Assembly (NCBI RefSeq): GCF_030161435.1
Contig: NZ_BSSV01000001.1
Location: 186,001 to 250,000, forward strand
Direction: 5' to 3'
Origin: Thalassotalea loyana
GTDB lineage: Bacteria; Pseudomonadota; Gammaproteobacteria; Enterobacterales; Alteromonadaceae
DNA length: 64,000 nucleotides
The position numbers and the translations under genes are program-made. The notes beneath the pieces were generated by a model, which was not told where the DNA came from, did no database searches, and saw nothing but the letters and a program-made list of their open reading frames with translations. Positions 18,904-28,258 of the stretch are shown piece by piece (position 1 is the stretch's first letter; the number at the start of each line of letters is the position of its first letter).

Positions 18904-19762
18904 GCTTATTCCTTAGCGCTGATATTGTGCGGTTGTGTGATAACTCAAAGACGAAATCGCAAGTAGCAGGCAACGAGTTCAACCCATGACAGGTCAGTCG
19001 TTGAAAATATTGAATAAAGCGGGCGACATCAGATTGACTCATGATCTTGGTATTTTGAGTCGTGCCTTGGCTTTCCATCAGTTTTTGCTCCTGCTGCCAA
19101 CGCCATTGATGAACACAGTCAAAAGAGGGAGCTTTGAGCATCAGCCAAGTATCCATTTGCTGATAAAATGCAAGGTAGTGTTGTAGTTGCTGATTGACGT
19201 AATGACGCCATTTGCCTTGAGTATCTTCATTACGCTCGAGGTCATTACAAGGCAAATCAAGCTCGTTACTGTTTTGAGGTGCAACACCCCAACACCATCC
19301 CTCCATGATAACAACATCAACAGCTTCAACTTCCGGCCATAGTTCATTAGGATGAGGATTATCTGTCGCTTTATTAAAACGAGGTAACTTGGTTTTTTGA
19401 TTATTTGCTAGCTTGTTTAAGACATCGTTAAGCAAATCAAGATCGTGTGTCCCAGGCACTCCCCTTGTGCTCAACAACGGATGGATATCTTTTGCTAATA
19501 ATTGTCTACGCTGTGAAGTGAGGTAAAAGTCGTCTAATGAAATTACGGCTACATTGACCGCAAAATGTTCTGCGAAGTATTGGGCAATAAAATCAGCAAG
19601 AGTTGATTTACCCGAGCCCTGACAACCGTTAATACCAATAAAGAAAGGCTTTTTTTGTGAAAGGTGGCTAGATAGTTCTTTTGTGACAGGTATAAACCAT
19701 TGTGTTGCTGTTTCAGCAAAACTTGCCGGTAACTTGTGCTGTAAAATGAAATTATCAAGCAT
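18896..19762 (-). CDS. Glycerate kinase (GLYK-like, P-loop family)
   Basis: A 288-residue P-loop kinase related to plant-type D-glycerate 3-kinase and the phosphoribulokinase/uridine kinase superfamily. The Walker A motif is GINGCQGSGKSTLADF (about 42-57), followed by VISLDDFYLTSQRR and TRGVPGTHDLDLL. It would convert glycerate, released when glucosylglycerate is phosphorolysed, to 3-phosphoglycerate, which is the acceptor for GpgS. It is the first gene of the four-gene minus-strand operon and overlaps the phosphatase gene by 8 bp. The 155-bp gap to mrcA upstream must hold its promoter. The kinase family is clear; glycerate as substrate rests on homology plus operon context. Confidence 0.85.
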   Translation of the reverse strand: MLDNFILQHKLPASFAETATQWFIPVTKELSSHLSQKKPFFIGINGCQGSGKSTLADFIAQYFAEHFAVNVAVISLDDFYLTSQRRQLLAKDIHPLLSTRGVPGTHDLDLLNDVLNKLANNQKTKLPRFNKATDNPHPNELWPEVEAVDVVIMEGWCWGVAPQNSNELDLPCNDLERNEDTQGKWRHYVNQQLQHYLAFYQQMDTWLMLKAPSFDCVHQWRWQQEQKLMESQGTTQNTKIMSQSDVARFIQYFQRLTCHGLNSLPATCDFVFELSHNRTISALRNKHV

Positions 19763-19820
19763 ACGTGTTCCTTTTCTCTCTAAGTATGAAGAGAAACAAC
19801 TAATATGCCACTAATAAATA

Positions 19821-19857
19821 AGCCCTAAAAATCAGTGTGTTACTGATTTTTAGGGCT
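19821..19857 (-). terminator. Perfect 16-bp inverted repeat between mrcA and the glycerate kinase operon
   Basis: AGCCCTAAAAATCAGT (19821-19836) and ACTGATTTTTAGGGCT (19842-19857) pair without mismatch over a 5-nt loop, about 60 bp beyond the mrcA stop. The minus-strand flank is only moderately T-rich (TATTTATTAG). Most likely the mrcA terminator; it would also separate mrcA from the next operon. Confidence 0.55.
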
Positions 19858-19917
19858 AAGTGATGTAGTTTTTCGGTGAATTAATCAGCCTTTTTGCACC
19901 ATGATGGTGCGAATTAG

Positions 19918-22506
19918 CTAAAATATTTCTTCTTCTTCCGCTGTCTCGAAAATCTCGTTACTGGTATCTTTGCTAACAAACTCTGTTGGTTCAGTACCTA
20001 ATTTGAAATATTCGAATACTGTTGTTTTATCCGTTTTATCGGTGAGCTTACCTGTTGCCTTATCAATGCGAACCGTCACAATATCGACAGGTTGTTCAAA
20101 AGGCTCGTAAGGATATTTCTCAAGCGCTTTTTCCATAAAGGTAATCCAAGCGGGTTGGGCCGATTTTGCACCAAACTCTTTACCGGTTATCTGGTTTTCA
20201 CCAAGGTTACGGTTGTAAATTGTTTGACCAAGGTCTCTAGAAGGATCATCAAAACCAATCCAACTGGTTGCTACGATTCTACGACTATAACCAGAGAACC
20301 ATGCGTCCTTTGCCGCATTAGTGGTCCCTGTTTTTCCTGCAATATCACGGCGTTTTAGTTTACGACCTCTAAATCCCGTACCTTGCCAACCAGGCTTATA
20401 GGACCAATCTGCACCCCATATCGCACTATTTAGTGCTTCAGTCATTAGGTACGCATTTTGTGGACTGATAACGCGTTCTGCTTGAATAGTGGGTTGCTCA
20501 TTGGCGATATCTTGATCCTGTGCTGATTGAGACAATTCGCTGACTAAGCCTGCTGGCGTTTTTATTTCATTCATTGTCTTGGTTTCTTCAGCGACTTCCT
20601 CCTTTTGATTGACGATTTCGCAAGGATCGCAAGCTAAAGCAGGATTAGCTTGATAAATTGTATCGCCAAAAGAGTCTTCAATACGCTCGATCAGGTAAGG
20701 CTGTACTAAGAAGCCACCGTTAGCGAAAGTTGCGAAACCTGTGACAACCTCCATAGGTGTTAATGAGGCTGAACCAAGTGCTAGCGACTCATTACGCGGT
20801 AATTCGTCAGGTGCAAAGCCAAATAATGATAAATAATCAATGGTATTGCTAATGCCAACTTCTCTTAATAATCGAACGGCAATAACGTTTTTGGATTCAG
20901 CGAGTGCTTGTCGAATTCGAATAGGTCCAGCATATACTGCTGGCGAGTTTTTCGGGCGCCATGCAATGCCAGACTTTCTATCCCATTTGTTAATCGGTGC
21001 ATCATTAACAAGCGAGGCTAACGTCATTCCTTTCTCCAAAGCGGCAGAATATAGGAATGGTTTAATATTTGAACCAACTTGACGTTTGGCTTGCGTTACT
21101 CGGTTAAATTCACTTTGCTTAAAGCTGAATCCACCTACGGTAGCTAGAATAGCACCGTTATCTGGATTCAAGGCGACAAGCGCACTTGATACTTTGGGTA
21201 ACTGGCTTAATGCAAATTGCTCGTCATTAATTGACTTAACAAAAATTACGTCGCCAACTTTAATAATGTCATCAGGTGTCTGTGGTGGTGGACCTTGCTT
21301 ATAGTCGCTAATAAACTCTCTAGCCCAGCTCATGCCACTCCATGGAATTTCACCTTGACTTAAGTCTTTGAAGGTTATCATCGCCATTTCTTCATCGACG
21401 TAAGTGACAATCGCAGGAACAAGCGATTGGAACCCTTTCATTTCTGATAATGTTTCAACAATTTCTTCCTCAGATAATGGGGTATCAGGAGAAACTTCAA
21501 GCGTTTGACCCACTTCAAGTGTTTCAGGAATCGGGCGTAATTCCTTAAGCGGTCCACGATAGCCATGGCGCAAATCATATTCGAATAAGTTTTTCACCAC
21601 GGCTTGTTGAGCTGCCATTTGCAGGTCTGCAGGCACGGTGAGAAATACTTTATAGCCGCCTGTATAGGCCTCTTCTCGACCGTAGCGCGTTAACATTTCT
21701 TGATGCGCCATTTCTGCAACATATGGAGCATTAACCTCTATTTCAGCACCATGGCGTTTACCTGTTATTGGCGCATTTTTAGCTTCGGTATACTGTGCCT
21801 GAGTAATTTTTCCCGTTGTTAGCATTCGCTCAAGAACAACAGCTCTGCGGTCCTTTGCTCGTTTTGGCGAACGTATTGGATTCATGGTTGATGGTGCTTT
21901 AGGTAAGCCTGCCAATACGGCGATTTGTGCTAACGTGAGATCTTTGACTTCTTTCCCGTAATAAACTTGAGCGGCAGCACCAAATCCAAAGGAACGATGA
22001 CCGAGTGCTATTTTGTTCATGTATAGCTCAAGAATTTCGTCTTTTGTTAATAGACTTTCGATATGCAAAGAGATGAATATTTCTCGAATTTTACGCGTAT
22101 AGGTAACTTCGCGTGTCAGAAAGAAGTTTCTTGCTACCTGCATTGTGATTGTTGAACCACCGCCTTTGTTTTGGCCAATGATCTGGCCGAACACAGCACG
22201 AGATAGGCCAATTGGATCAATACCAAAATGATAGTAAAAGCGTTCGTCTTCGGTTGCTAATATAGCATCGATGAGCTGTTGAGGCATGTCATCGAGTGAC
22301 AAAGGAATTCGCTTCTTCTCGCCAAATTGCGAAATCAATTTGCCATCAGCCGTAAAAATTTGCATCGGTGTTTGCCACTTTATTTCTTTAAGTGACTCTA
22401 CACTTGGCAATTCATCACGCATACTGATATAAATTACTATAAGTGCGATAACACCAGCGAAAAATCCAATGCATGCTAATTTAAATAAGTTTTTTAACGA
22501 AAACAC
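19918..22506 (-). CDS. mrcA: Penicillin-binding protein 1A
   Basis: Bifunctional class A PBP (862 residues) that polymerises and crosslinks peptidoglycan at the inner membrane. An N-terminal anchor spans about residues 8-28. The GT51 glycosyltransferase follows (ATEDERFYYHFGIDPIGL near residue 86; GGGSTITMQVARNFF). An OB-like insert lies between the domains. The transpeptidase has SxxK at S479 (GSNIKPFLYS), SxN in the AESKNVIA region, and KTGTTNAAKDAW. The C-terminal tail is acidic. It is transcribed divergently from pilMNOPQ across a 125-bp gap, the standard gammaproteobacterial arrangement. All catalytic motifs are intact. Confidence 0.96.
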   Translation of the reverse strand: MFSLKNLFKLACIGFFAGVIALIVIYISMRDELPSVESLKEIKWQTPMQIFTADGKLISQFGEKKRIPLSLDDMPQQLIDAILATEDERFYYHFGIDPIGLSRAVFGQIIGQNKGGGSTITMQVARNFFLTREVTYTRKIREIFISLHIESLLTKDEILELYMNKIALGHRSFGFGAAAQVYYGKEVKDLTLAQIAVLAGLPKAPSTMNPIRSPKRAKDRRAVVLERMLTTGKITQAQYTEAKNAPITGKRHGAEIEVNAPYVAEMAHQEMLTRYGREEAYTGGYKVFLTVPADLQMAAQQAVVKNLFEYDLRHGYRGPLKELRPIPETLEVGQTLEVSPDTPLSEEEIVETLSEMKGFQSLVPAIVTYVDEEMAMITFKDLSQGEIPWSGMSWAREFISDYKQGPPPQTPDDIIKVGDVIFVKSINDEQFALSQLPKVSSALVALNPDNGAILATVGGFSFKQSEFNRVTQAKRQVGSNIKPFLYSAALEKGMTLASLVNDAPINKWDRKSGIAWRPKNSPAVYAGPIRIRQALAESKNVIAVRLLREVGISNTIDYLSLFGFAPDELPRNESLALGSASLTPMEVVTGFATFANGGFLVQPYLIERIEDSFGDTIYQANPALACDPCEIVNQKEEVAEETKTMNEIKTPAGLVSELSQSAQDQDIANEQPTIQAERVISPQNAYLMTEALNSAIWGADWSYKPGWQGTGFRGRKLKRRDIAGKTGTTNAAKDAWFSGYSRRIVATSWIGFDDPSRDLGQTIYNRNLGENQITGKEFGAKSAQPAWITFMEKALEKYPYEPFEQPVDIVTVRIDKATGKLTDKTDKTTVFEYFKLGTEPTEFVSKDTSNEIFETAEEEEIF

Positions 22507-22631
22507 AAATTAAGCCTAAAAATTTGTCAAAAAAGTTCATATATCGCTAGTATATCGTGTAAAACCATGTAATAAATGTATTTATACATATAAAATGTCA
22601 TAAATAATTATAAAAAAGCTAGTAGGACGTT

Positions 22632-23711
22632 ATGCTAAGCAGCCTATGGAAAAAGAAAGCACCGATGATGGTGGGCATTGATATTGGGTCTCACAGTATC
22701 AAGGCAGTATTGCTAGGGCAAGATGCTAACGGCTATACCTTAGAGGCTATAGCCGTTGAAGCGATGCCTCGCGGGGCCGTTATCGACAGGGAAATTCAAG
22801 ATATTGAAGCTGTCGGTAAAATTCTATCTAAAGTGCGCAAAAAAATCGCCAGTAGCATCAATCAAGCTTCTGCGGCGGTGTCTGGTCAAACCGTTATCAC
22901 AAAAGTGATATACATGGATGTCAATCTGACAGAAGAAGAATTGGCGAACCAAATTGAAATTGAAGCCGATAGCTTAATTCCTTACCCTCTCGATGAAGTT
23001 AGTCTCGACTTTGAAACGCTCGATGTAAACGAGTCTGATCCAAGTAAAGTTAATGTTTTATTAAGTGCAGCGCGGACTGAGTCTGTTGAAGCACGTGTCT
23101 CGGCACTTGAGGCTGGTGGTTTTCAAACTAAAGTGATTGATATTGAATCATATGCCGTTAGTCGCTCTTATGATCTGTGTTTACCTTTGCTGCCTAGTGA
23201 CGCTGAAGAAAAAGTCGTAGCGCTTATTGATATTGGCGCAACGATGATGTTGTTTTCGGCAACAGATAAAGGCCAACATATTTACAGTCGCGACCAAATG
23301 TTTGGTGGTGAACAGTACACTCGCTCTATCGTTTCATACTACAACAAGTCTTTTGAAGAAGCTGAATTAGCAAAAATATCTAAAGAGCTGCCGCCGAACT
23401 ATACTTTTGAGGTACTTGCTCCATTTCATACCATGTTAGTGCAACAAGTAAGACGTGCAATACAGATGTTTTTGACGACAAGTGGTAAGAGTAAAGTAGA
23501 TTACGTTGTTGTTTCTGGTGGAACAGCGATGGTGGAAGGTTTACAGGAACTATTATCAGAAGAGTTAGGTATTCATACGGTGATTGCTCAGCCGTTTAAA
23601 GAAATGATGATTGCAGAAACTGTTGATAAGAACTTACTAGCGGGCGTGGAACCTCAATTAATGGTTGCCGCAGGTTTAGCAATGAGGAGTTTTAGCCCAT
23701 GGCATATATAA
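22632..23711 (+). CDS. pilM: Type IV pilus inner-membrane platform protein PilM
   Basis: Cytoplasmic actin/FtsA-like ATPase-fold protein of the type IV pilus alignment complex. It binds the N-terminal tail of PilN. At 359 residues it is normal. It shows MVGIDIGSHSIKAVLL near the N terminus (phosphate-1 loop), VALIDIGATMMLFSA (phosphate-2) and VVSGGTAMVEGLQELL. First gene of pilMNOPQ. Its end overlaps the pilN start by 13 bp, so the two are translated together. The 125-bp AT-rich region upstream is shared with mrcA. Confidence 0.96.
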   Translation: MLSSLWKKKAPMMVGIDIGSHSIKAVLLGQDANGYTLEAIAVEAMPRGAVIDREIQDIEAVGKILSKVRKKIASSINQASAAVSGQTVITKVIYMDVNLTEEELANQIEIEADSLIPYPLDEVSLDFETLDVNESDPSKVNVLLSAARTESVEARVSALEAGGFQTKVIDIESYAVSRSYDLCLPLLPSDAEEKVVALIDIGATMMLFSATDKGQHIYSRDQMFGGEQYTRSIVSYYNKSFEEAELAKISKELPPNYTFEVLAPFHTMLVQQVRRAIQMFLTTSGKSKVDYVVVSGGTAMVEGLQELLSEELGIHTVIAQPFKEMMIAETVDKNLLAGVEPQLMVAAGLAMRSFSPWHI

Positions 23712-24283
23712 ACCTTCTCCCTTGGCGTGAAGAAGCGCAAAAGGCAAAACAGCGAGAGTATTTTAGCGTTCTCGCAGCCGTGGTTTTTGGTGCGCTTGCG
23801 ATAATTTGGTTAATTGGTGAATTTTACCAGCTTAGAATCAATGGTCAGTCTACTCGCAATCAATATTTACAAACGGAAATTCAAAAGCTTGATGTACGCA
23901 TTGGTCAAATTCAGAATTTGAAAGAGAAAAAGTCTGAATTGGAAAAGCGTATTGCAGTAATTGAGCAACTGCAGTTGAGCCGTAATGTGGGTACACAGGT
24001 ATTAGATGAGTTAGCTAAAATAGTACCCAATGGTATTTATCTTACGAGCCTAGAGAAAAAAGCTAATATGCTTGAGGTGATAGGAAAAAGTGAATCCAAT
24101 AACCACTTAGCCAATATGATGAGAGCGATTGAACGCTCAGATTTACTAACAGATGCTAGCTTGGAATCTATCGTCAATAACGACAAAGAAAGTAAGTTGT
24201 TAAGTAATTTCACAATGAAAATTAGAATCAAAGGGATTACTGACAATAAACCAGCACCACAACCTCAAGGAGATAATGCGTGA
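23699..24283 (+). CDS. pilN: Type IV pilus assembly protein PilN
   Basis: A 194-residue bitopic inner-membrane protein. The N-terminal MAYINLLPWREE is the conserved PilM-binding motif (INLLPWR). One membrane segment lies at about 25-43, then a periplasmic coiled coil (about 55-95) and an alpha/beta domain that pairs with PilO. It overlaps pilM by 13 bp and pilO by 4 bp. Confidence 0.95.
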   Translation: MAYINLLPWREEAQKAKQREYFSVLAAVVFGALAIIWLIGEFYQLRINGQSTRNQYLQTEIQKLDVRIGQIQNLKEKKSELEKRIAVIEQLQLSRNVGTQVLDELAKIVPNGIYLTSLEKKANMLEVIGKSESNNHLANMMRAIERSDLLTDASLESIVNNDKESKLLSNFTMKIRIKGITDNKPAPQPQGDNA

Positions 24284-24873
24284 ACATAGATCTTTCGCAA
24301 TTTGACAACCTTGAATTAGACAACATTGGTCAATGGCCCAAGGCTGCTAAGATTGTTTTAGCGGTTTTTCTTGGCGTGTTAACCATTGCATTGGGTTTCT
24401 TTTTAGTTATTAGTGACAAAATTAAAAATTTAGAGTCAGTGACTCAACAAGAGCAAACATTAAAACAAGAGTTTCAGGCAAAATATCATATCGCGGCCAA
24501 TTTAGAGACATTTCAACAGCAAATGATTGATGCTGAGGCAATGTTTGCATCTCAATTAAAAAGTTTACCCGAAAGTCATGAAACACCAGGTTTACTTGAT
24601 GATATTACGTTTGTTGGCACGACGAGCGGATTGAATTTTAAACATATCAACTGGCAACCAGAAATCACTCAAGAGATATACATTGAATTGCCAATAGATA
24701 TCGAAGTGATTGGTGACTACCATGATTTTGGTAACTTCGTTTCTAAGATTGCAGGCTTGCCTAGAATCGTAACGATTCAAGATTTTAAGATGACGATCAA
24801 TAAAGAGTCTAAAGATATATTAACGTTGAAGATACAAGCCAAGACCTATCGTTATAGGGAGAGCCAATCATGA
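24280..24873 (+). CDS. pilO: Type IV pilus assembly protein PilO
   Basis: A 197-residue inner-membrane partner of PilN. A cytoplasmic N terminus of about 20 residues is followed by one membrane helix (about 25-45, VLAVFLGVLTIALGFFLV), a coiled coil, and a ferredoxin-like periplasmic domain. The start is GTG at 24280, overlapping the pilN stop (GTGA), and its end overlaps pilP by 4 bp. This tight packing fits stoichiometric assembly of the PilMNOP complex. Confidence 0.94.
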   Translation: MNIDLSQFDNLELDNIGQWPKAAKIVLAVFLGVLTIALGFFLVISDKIKNLESVTQQEQTLKQEFQAKYHIAANLETFQQQMIDAEAMFASQLKSLPESHETPGLLDDITFVGTTSGLNFKHINWQPEITQEIYIELPIDIEVIGDYHDFGNFVSKIAGLPRIVTIQDFKMTINKESKDILTLKIQAKTYRYRESQS

Positions 24874-25406
24874 AAAAGCTTTTAATTGGTTTATCTTCAA
24901 TTGCATTAACGGGCTGCTTTGGTGATACGTCTGACTTAAATACCTATACCGAACAGGTAAAAGCTAATACGACAAATTATGTTGCGCCAATGCCTGAAGT
25001 CATGCCATTTAATCATTTTTCATATTCTGCCCAGCAGTTGCGCAGTCCGTTTGTTGAGCCTCAACCTGAAGCTATTCAAGAGAAAATGCAACAAATGGCA
25101 GGTTGCTTAAGCCCAGATCCTCGTCGAAGAAAACAACCGCTTGAGAAGTATGCGATTAGTAGCTTAACAATGCGTGGAACTTTAGGAGAGTTGGGTGTTA
25201 CGTGGGCACTGGTAGAAGCATCCGATGCAACATTGCATAGAGTGACAATCGATAGTTATTTAGGCCTATACCATGGTCGAATTACCGATGTTACAGACGA
25301 TTATGTTACAGTGATTGAATTAATACCTGATGGCACAGGTTGTTGGTCTGAAAGAGAAACTACGATTGCTATTAGCGATTTAGCGTCACAAGGGCAAGGG
25401 AAGTAA
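24870..25406 (+). CDS. pilP: Type IV pilus lipoprotein PilP
   Basis: A 178-residue lipoprotein. The signal sequence MKKLLIGLSSIALTGCF has a lipobox LTGC with the lipidated Cys at about residue 16. A proline-rich linker follows (MPEVMPF...RSPFVEPQPE), then the compact beta-sandwich domain characteristic of PilP, with the conserved LEKYAISSLTMRGTLG segment. It connects the PilN/PilO platform to the secretin PilQ. Confidence 0.94.
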   Translation: MKKLLIGLSSIALTGCFGDTSDLNTYTEQVKANTTNYVAPMPEVMPFNHFSYSAQQLRSPFVEPQPEAIQEKMQQMAGCLSPDPRRRKQPLEKYAISSLTMRGTLGELGVTWALVEASDATLHRVTIDSYLGLYHGRITDVTDDYVTVIELIPDGTGCWSERETTIAISDLASQGQGK

Positions 25407-25408
25407 AC

Positions 25409-27460
25409 TTGTTAGATAACATTATGAATAAGAATAATTTAAAATACAAAATGCTAAGCTTACGTGCACTGTTGGTGACAACACTGCTGTTACCATTTTC
25501 TTTATTAGCTGCGCAATTAAATGGTATTTCCTACAATACATTGCAAAACGATGAAATCGAACTTCGTTTTAGTCTATCTGAGAATATTTCAAAACAGCCG
25601 ACGGTAAAAACGTCGATGTCTCCGGCGCAAATAAAAATTACATTCGAAGCAGATAGTTACGACCCTCAATTAGCCAAAACAATGGTTGAACATGCTGGTG
25701 TTAATCATGTCACGGTTGAAAAGCTTGCAGGCAAAGTTGTCGCGACAATTCATTTGAACAGCTTAAGTATTTTTGATGTTAAACAATCTCAAAACACGTT
25801 TTCATTGTTGCTGAATAAAGCGGTAGAAAGCTCACCAGTGACAAAAATAAGCCCGGTAGGTAGCAACTTCATTAACCGTGTAGATAGCATTGATTTTCGT
25901 AAAGGGCGAAACGAAGAAGCTCAGTTATTGGTGTTTCTTGAAGACTCAATGGTTGCGGTCGATGTAAGCGATAAATTAGGTAAGTTATTTATCGAATTTC
26001 ACAATACACAAATTGCGGAAGACCTACTGTATAAATTAGACGTTACAGATTTTGGCACTGTTGTATCGGGTATCGAAACGTTTAAAGATGGTCGCAACGC
26101 ACGTTTAGTTGTTGATATTGATGGACCTTTCACTTTTAAACACCAGCAAGTAGGTAATGTATTTTCGTTAGCGGTGGTTAAAGAGGTTAAAGTGCCTGGG
26201 TACCTGGGTGATAGTGAAGACTTTACAGGTCGCGCAATTTCATTAAATTTCCAAGACATCTCAGTTCGTACCGTGCTACAAATCATTGCCGATTATAATG
26301 GTTTTAACCTAGTAACCAGTGATACGGTAAGTGGTAACATAACGTTGCGTTTAGATGGCGTACCTTGGGACCAAGCACTTGATATCATCCTTAAGGTCAA
26401 AGGTCTTGATAAGCGTATGGAAGGCAACATACTGATGGTTGCTCCAAGTGATGAACTAGCTGCACGTGAAGCGCGAGACCTACAAGCGAAGCAGCAGGTT
26501 GCTGAGCTGGCACCACTTTATTCTGAGTACGTGCAAGTAAACTATGCAAAGGCAACGGATATTGCTGATCTGGTTAAAACAGAAGAAAACAGTATCCTGT
26601 CACCACGTGGCAGTGTGAGTGTTGATGAACGTACAAATACGCTACTTATTCGTGATACTGCAAAAAGTATTGAAGATATCAAACGTATGGTAACTGTTCT
26701 TGATATTCCAATTCGCCAAGTTGTTATTGAATCACGCATGGTTACTGTAAGAGATAATATCAATGAAGAAATTGGCATTCGTTGGGGTATTACAAGTACT
26801 AATGGCGAAAACTCAAGCTCAGGTTCATTAGGTGGTGCTGATACAGCAGGTACTGGTGCCGTGCCTAGCATTAATGACCGTATGAATGTAAACCTACCAG
26901 TAGCTAACCCAGCAGGTAGCATTGCATTTCAGGTTGCTCGTTTAGCAGACGGGACGATTCTTGACTTAGAGTTAAGTGCGTTAGAGCGTGAGAATAAAGG
27001 TGAGATCATAGCGAGTCCACGCATTACCACGTCTAATCAAAAACAAGCGTATATCGAGCAAGGTGTCGAAATTCCATATCAAGAAGCTGCATCAAGTGGC
27101 GCAACAACGACGCAGTTCAAAAAAGCAGTATTAAGCTTAACGGTAACGCCTCATATTACGCCAGATGATCGCATTATTTTGGATTTAATTGTGACGCAGG
27201 ACACTGTATCTGAAATTTCAAACGGTAGTGCACCAGCGGTAGATACTCAGCGAATTGGTACGCAAGTATTAGTCAACAATGGTGAGACAATTGTGTTAGG
27301 TGGTATTTACCAACAATCGATTGTTAATACGGTTTCTAAAGTGCCGGTTTTAGGTGATATCCCATATTTCGGTTGGGCGTTCAGAAATACTAATAACTTT
27401 AGTGAAAAGAAAGAGCTGCTTATTTTTGTAACGCCGCGCATCGTTACAGAACGTTTCTAA
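25409..27460 (+). CDS. pilQ: Type IV pilus secretin PilQ
   Basis: Outer-membrane secretin through which the pilus passes. Up to 683 residues: a signal peptide (LLVTTLLLPFSLLAAQ), two AMIN peptidoglycan-binding domains (about 40-250), N0/N1 domains (ISLNFQDISVRTVLQIIADY; VNYAKATDIADLV), and a C-terminal secretin domain ending with VPVLGDIPYFGWAFR and ELLIFVTPRIV. Start choice is open: TTG at 25409 has an AGGGAAG ribosome site at good spacing, while ATG at 25424 gives a shorter, more typical signal sequence but a weak site. It is the last gene of pilMNOPQ. Confidence 0.95.
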   Translation: MLDNIMNKNNLKYKMLSLRALLVTTLLLPFSLLAAQLNGISYNTLQNDEIELRFSLSENISKQPTVKTSMSPAQIKITFEADSYDPQLAKTMVEHAGVNHVTVEKLAGKVVATIHLNSLSIFDVKQSQNTFSLLLNKAVESSPVTKISPVGSNFINRVDSIDFRKGRNEEAQLLVFLEDSMVAVDVSDKLGKLFIEFHNTQIAEDLLYKLDVTDFGTVVSGIETFKDGRNARLVVDIDGPFTFKHQQVGNVFSLAVVKEVKVPGYLGDSEDFTGRAISLNFQDISVRTVLQIIADYNGFNLVTSDTVSGNITLRLDGVPWDQALDIILKVKGLDKRMEGNILMVAPSDELAAREARDLQAKQQVAELAPLYSEYVQVNYAKATDIADLVKTEENSILSPRGSVSVDERTNTLLIRDTAKSIEDIKRMVTVLDIPIRQVVIESRMVTVRDNINEEIGIRWGITSTNGENSSSGSLGGADTAGTGAVPSINDRMNVNLPVANPAGSIAFQVARLADGTILDLELSALERENKGEIIASPRITTSNQKQAYIEQGVEIPYQEAASSGATTTQFKKAVLSLTVTPHITPDDRIILDLIVTQDTVSEISNGSAPAVDTQRIGTQVLVNNGETIVLGGIYQQSIVNTVSKVPVLGDIPYFGWAFRNTNNFSEKKELLIFVTPRIVTERF

Positions 27461-27736
27461 GCATCACAAAAAGCGCGAGTAAACATAAATAGGTAAATGC
27501 TAATTTACCTATTTAACGAGAAGTCTTAGATTTTTCTTTAAGATATTGAAAAATCTTTGATTTTATCTCGCTAGTAGAGCACGGCTGGCTTGAGTTTGCA
27601 GGTAAGTAACTACTTTTATTAACACCTACTTGCATTTTACCCTCAACAATTGCGATAATTGCGCCCTTGAAAAAATCGCGAGGGAGTTCCCTCTTACCCT
27701 AAATCAAATTATTTAAGAGTTGTAAGTAAGTCGAAA
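27461..27736. other. Intergenic region pilQ-aroK with two hairpins
   Basis: Two inverted repeats are visible: AAATAGGTAAAT / ATTTACCTATTT (27487-27514, 4-nt loop) and AGATTTTTC / GAAAAATCT (27528-27556), the latter followed by TTGATTTTA. Either could end pilQ transcription, but neither has a classical GC-rich stem with U-tract. The rest presumably holds the aroK promoter. No small gene was recognised. Confidence 0.5.
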
Positions 27737-28255
27737 ATGGCAGAGAAGCGTAATATTTTCCTTGTTGGCCCAATGGGCGCTGGCAAAAGTACCATCGGTA
27801 GAGAATTAGCAGATAAATTGCATTTAGAATTTTTTGATTCGGACCAAGAAATTGAGCGTCGCACAGGTGCTGATATTTCGTGGGTATTTGATCTTGAAGG
27901 TGAAGAAGGATTTCGCAAAAGAGAAGAATCAGTAATTGACGATTTAACTGGTAAGCAAGGTATCGTTTTAGCAACCGGTGGTGGTTCAGTAATTAGTAGT
28001 CATGTTCGTAACCGTTTATCAGCTCGTGGTATTGTTGTTTACTTAGAAACGACAATTGATAAACAAGTAGCGCGTACGCAACGTGACCGTCGTCGTCCTC
28101 TTTTACAAACTAAAGAAGACCCTCGCACTGTATTAGAAAACTTAGCAAAAGATCGTAACCCTCTTTATGAAGAAGTCGCAGATGTCGTTGTTCAAACTGA
28201 CGATCAAAGTGCGAAAGTTGTTGCGAATAAAATTGTTGAGCGTTTAGACTTTTAA
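27737..28255 (+). CDS. aroK: Shikimate kinase I
   Basis: Phosphorylates shikimate at O3 in the chorismate pathway. The 172-residue P-loop kinase has Walker [15 protein letters not shown] at about residues 11-24, the shikimate-binding [21 protein letters not shown], and the GGGSV loop. It is 4 bp before aroB, the conserved aroKB pair. The ATG at 27737 gives the normal N terminus ([14 protein letters not shown]). Confidence 0.97.
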   Translation: MAEKRNIFLVGPMGAGKSTIGRELADKLHLEFFDSDQEIERRTGADISWVFDLEGEEGFRKREESVIDDLTGKQGIVLATGGGSVISSHVRNRLSARGIVVYLETTIDKQVARTQRDRRRPLLQTKEDPRTVLENLAKDRNPLYEEVADVVVQTDDQSAKVVANKIVERLDF

Positions 28256-28258
28256 TCA

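Noticed and set aside
19896-19910. Palindrome GCACCATGATGGTGC just after mrcA
   Set aside because: A short perfect palindrome, but it has no U-tract in the mrcA direction and no known operator match; not enough to call a site.
26542-26922. 126-codon open frame antisense to pilQ
   Set aside because: Fully inside conserved secretin coding sequence, no supporting signals.
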